Assembly: GCF_001983175.1 (NCBI RefSeq)
Contig: NZ_MNPW01000003.1
Span: 186,001 to 250,000 of the forward strand
DNA length: 64,000 bases
Source: Pseudomonas cedrina subsp. cedrina
Lineage (GTDB): Bacteria; Pseudomonadota; Gammaproteobacteria; Pseudomonadales; Pseudomonadaceae
Direction: 5' to 3'
The notes under the pieces were generated by a model. It did not search any database. It saw nothing but the letters and a program-made list of their open reading frames with translations, and was not told where the DNA came from. Within the stretch, counting starts at the first letter, position 1. Every line of letters begins with the position of its first letter. A program made the translations under genes and the position numbers. This document shows, piece by piece, positions 63,469 to 64,000 of the stretch.

Positions 63469-63738
63469 CTAGCTTTCCGGCTGCTTCAGCGTTTGCATCA
63501 GCTCCTCCGCTTCCGACCCTGGCGGCAGCCGAAAGCCGTACATTTCATCGGTGTCCAGAATCTCGCCCAGCGCATCAAGCAACTGCGCCTCGGTCGGCGA
63601 TTCGCGCAGCAACTTGTGGGCGGGCAGCAACAGTTCGGCGGAAACACCCTGGACACTCGCCGCATCGATCACGGCGAAGAGGATAAAGCGCAAACGTATT
63701 TCGCGATCAGTAGGCCAAACCGTTTTTCGCTTACCCAT
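63469..63738 (-). CDS. Hypothetical protein, 89 aa
   Basis: Soluble, starting MGKRKTVWPTDREIRLRFI, with LLLPAHKLLRESPTEAQLLDAL in the centre and an acidic C-terminus. GGAGGC-like purines (GCCTCCACC on the plus strand) precede the ATG, giving a strong ribosome-binding site. No motif recognised. It lies just upstream of the TonB receptor gene on the same strand (gap 114) and could be in the same transcript. Confidence 0.65.
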   Translation of the reverse strand: MGKRKTVWPTDREIRLRFILFAVIDAASVQGVSAELLLPAHKLLRESPTEAQLLDALGEILDTDEMYGFRLPPGSEAEELMQTLKQPES

Positions 63739-63855
63739 GGTGGAGGCCTCAACTTTCGGAAAAATCCGAGGCTATTGATGACCGAGGTGCGTTTCAAGCA
63801 GCGGGGAACGAGATAGGCCACTTCCTACAAAGGAAAGAGAAACACCGTACCCGGC

Positions 63856-64000
63856 TCACTGCACCGGCAGAAAATTCATCAGCAACAGGCTCTGCGCGTA
63901 ATTGAGACCGATGCGCCGGTAGCGCTCATCGAGCATCTGCGTCAGCAAGTCGAGGCGCGCGACGATCTTGCCGAACTCCACCGCAAAACTGAGGTTACTG
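63856..64000 (-). CDS. C-terminal fragment of an unidentified protein
   Basis: The minus-strand frame entering from the window edge reads SNLSFAVEFGKIVARLDLLT, then QMLDERYRRIGLNYAQSLLLMNFLPVQ and a stop. The 47 visible codons are helical and amphipathic with Pseudomonas-like codon use, so this is probably a genuine gene end, but the family cannot be named. Confidence 0.55.
   Translation of the reverse strand, partial: SNLSFAVEFGKIVARLDLLTQMLDERYRRIGLNYAQSLLLMNFLPVQ

Overview
The window looks like chromosomal DNA of a fluorescent Pseudomonas (P. fluorescens group). The grounds are G+C-rich coding sequence, many REP palindromes of the GTGGGAGC(T/G)GGCTTGC type, and a typical soil/rhizosphere gene set: OprD porin, ECF sigma/FecR/TonB-receptor systems, AcoR-like activator, many ABC importers. 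I see no rRNA, tRNA, insertion sequence, CRISPR or prophage block. Species assignment is inference.

Layout. 0-9 kb: creatininase-family hydrolase, small exported proteins, YfcF-like GST, DUF924 protein, then a canonical cell-surface signalling set (ECF sigma, FecR, STN-containing TonB receptor) and a DUF1624 membrane protein. 9-14 kb: metE with a MetR-like palindrome, a GNAT acetyltransferase and an OprD porin. 14-19.5 kb: a LacI-led operon with an ABC importer and a GpdQ-like phosphodiesterase. 19.8-22.2 kb: carboxynorspermidine/carboxyspermidine polyamine genes. 22.7-27.5 kb: small proteins, glutaminase, and a sulfonate-binding protein with an FMN monooxygenase. 28-38.8 kb: a catabolic island for an unknown sugar or polyol (FGGY kinase, split transketolase, RbsABC-like importer, two SDRs, SorC regulator, transaldolase). 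39-45 kb: aquaporin, a small gene under an unusual structured leader, a truncated antitoxin, an MFS exporter, a BASS transporter with divergent AraC regulator, and an orphan taurine-type binding protein. 45.7-50.5 kb: zinc alcohol dehydrogenase, then a tight operon of HDO-type diiron oxygenase, methyltransferase and YbdK-type ligase. 50.7-51 kb: an antitoxin with a beheaded toxin. 51.2-59.5 kb: a GlpSTPQUV-type glycerol ABC importer with a sigma-54 promoter, a TGAACA array and a divergent sigma-54 activator. 59.5-63.4 kb: a second ECF sigma/FecR pair beside a TonB receptor that lacks the signalling domain.

Repeats fill nearly all longer intergenic gaps. Three classes are seen: REP doublets, a roughly 135-bp palindromic element (four solitary copies) and three roughly 295-bp composites in which that element sits between the arms of a REP doublet.

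Most interesting: (i) a two-state leader upstream of a 92-aa gene at 40165, where one central segment can pair with either an upstream or a downstream copy of the same two-part sequence, the downstream copy containing the ribosome-binding site; (ii) the two glycerol-importer ATPases, whose degenerate motifs all fall in the same composite ATP site; (iii) the sigma-54 promoter with its TGAACA array; (iv) the HDO/methyltransferase/YbdK operon; (v) the split-transketolase island; (vi) two decayed toxin-antitoxin loci.
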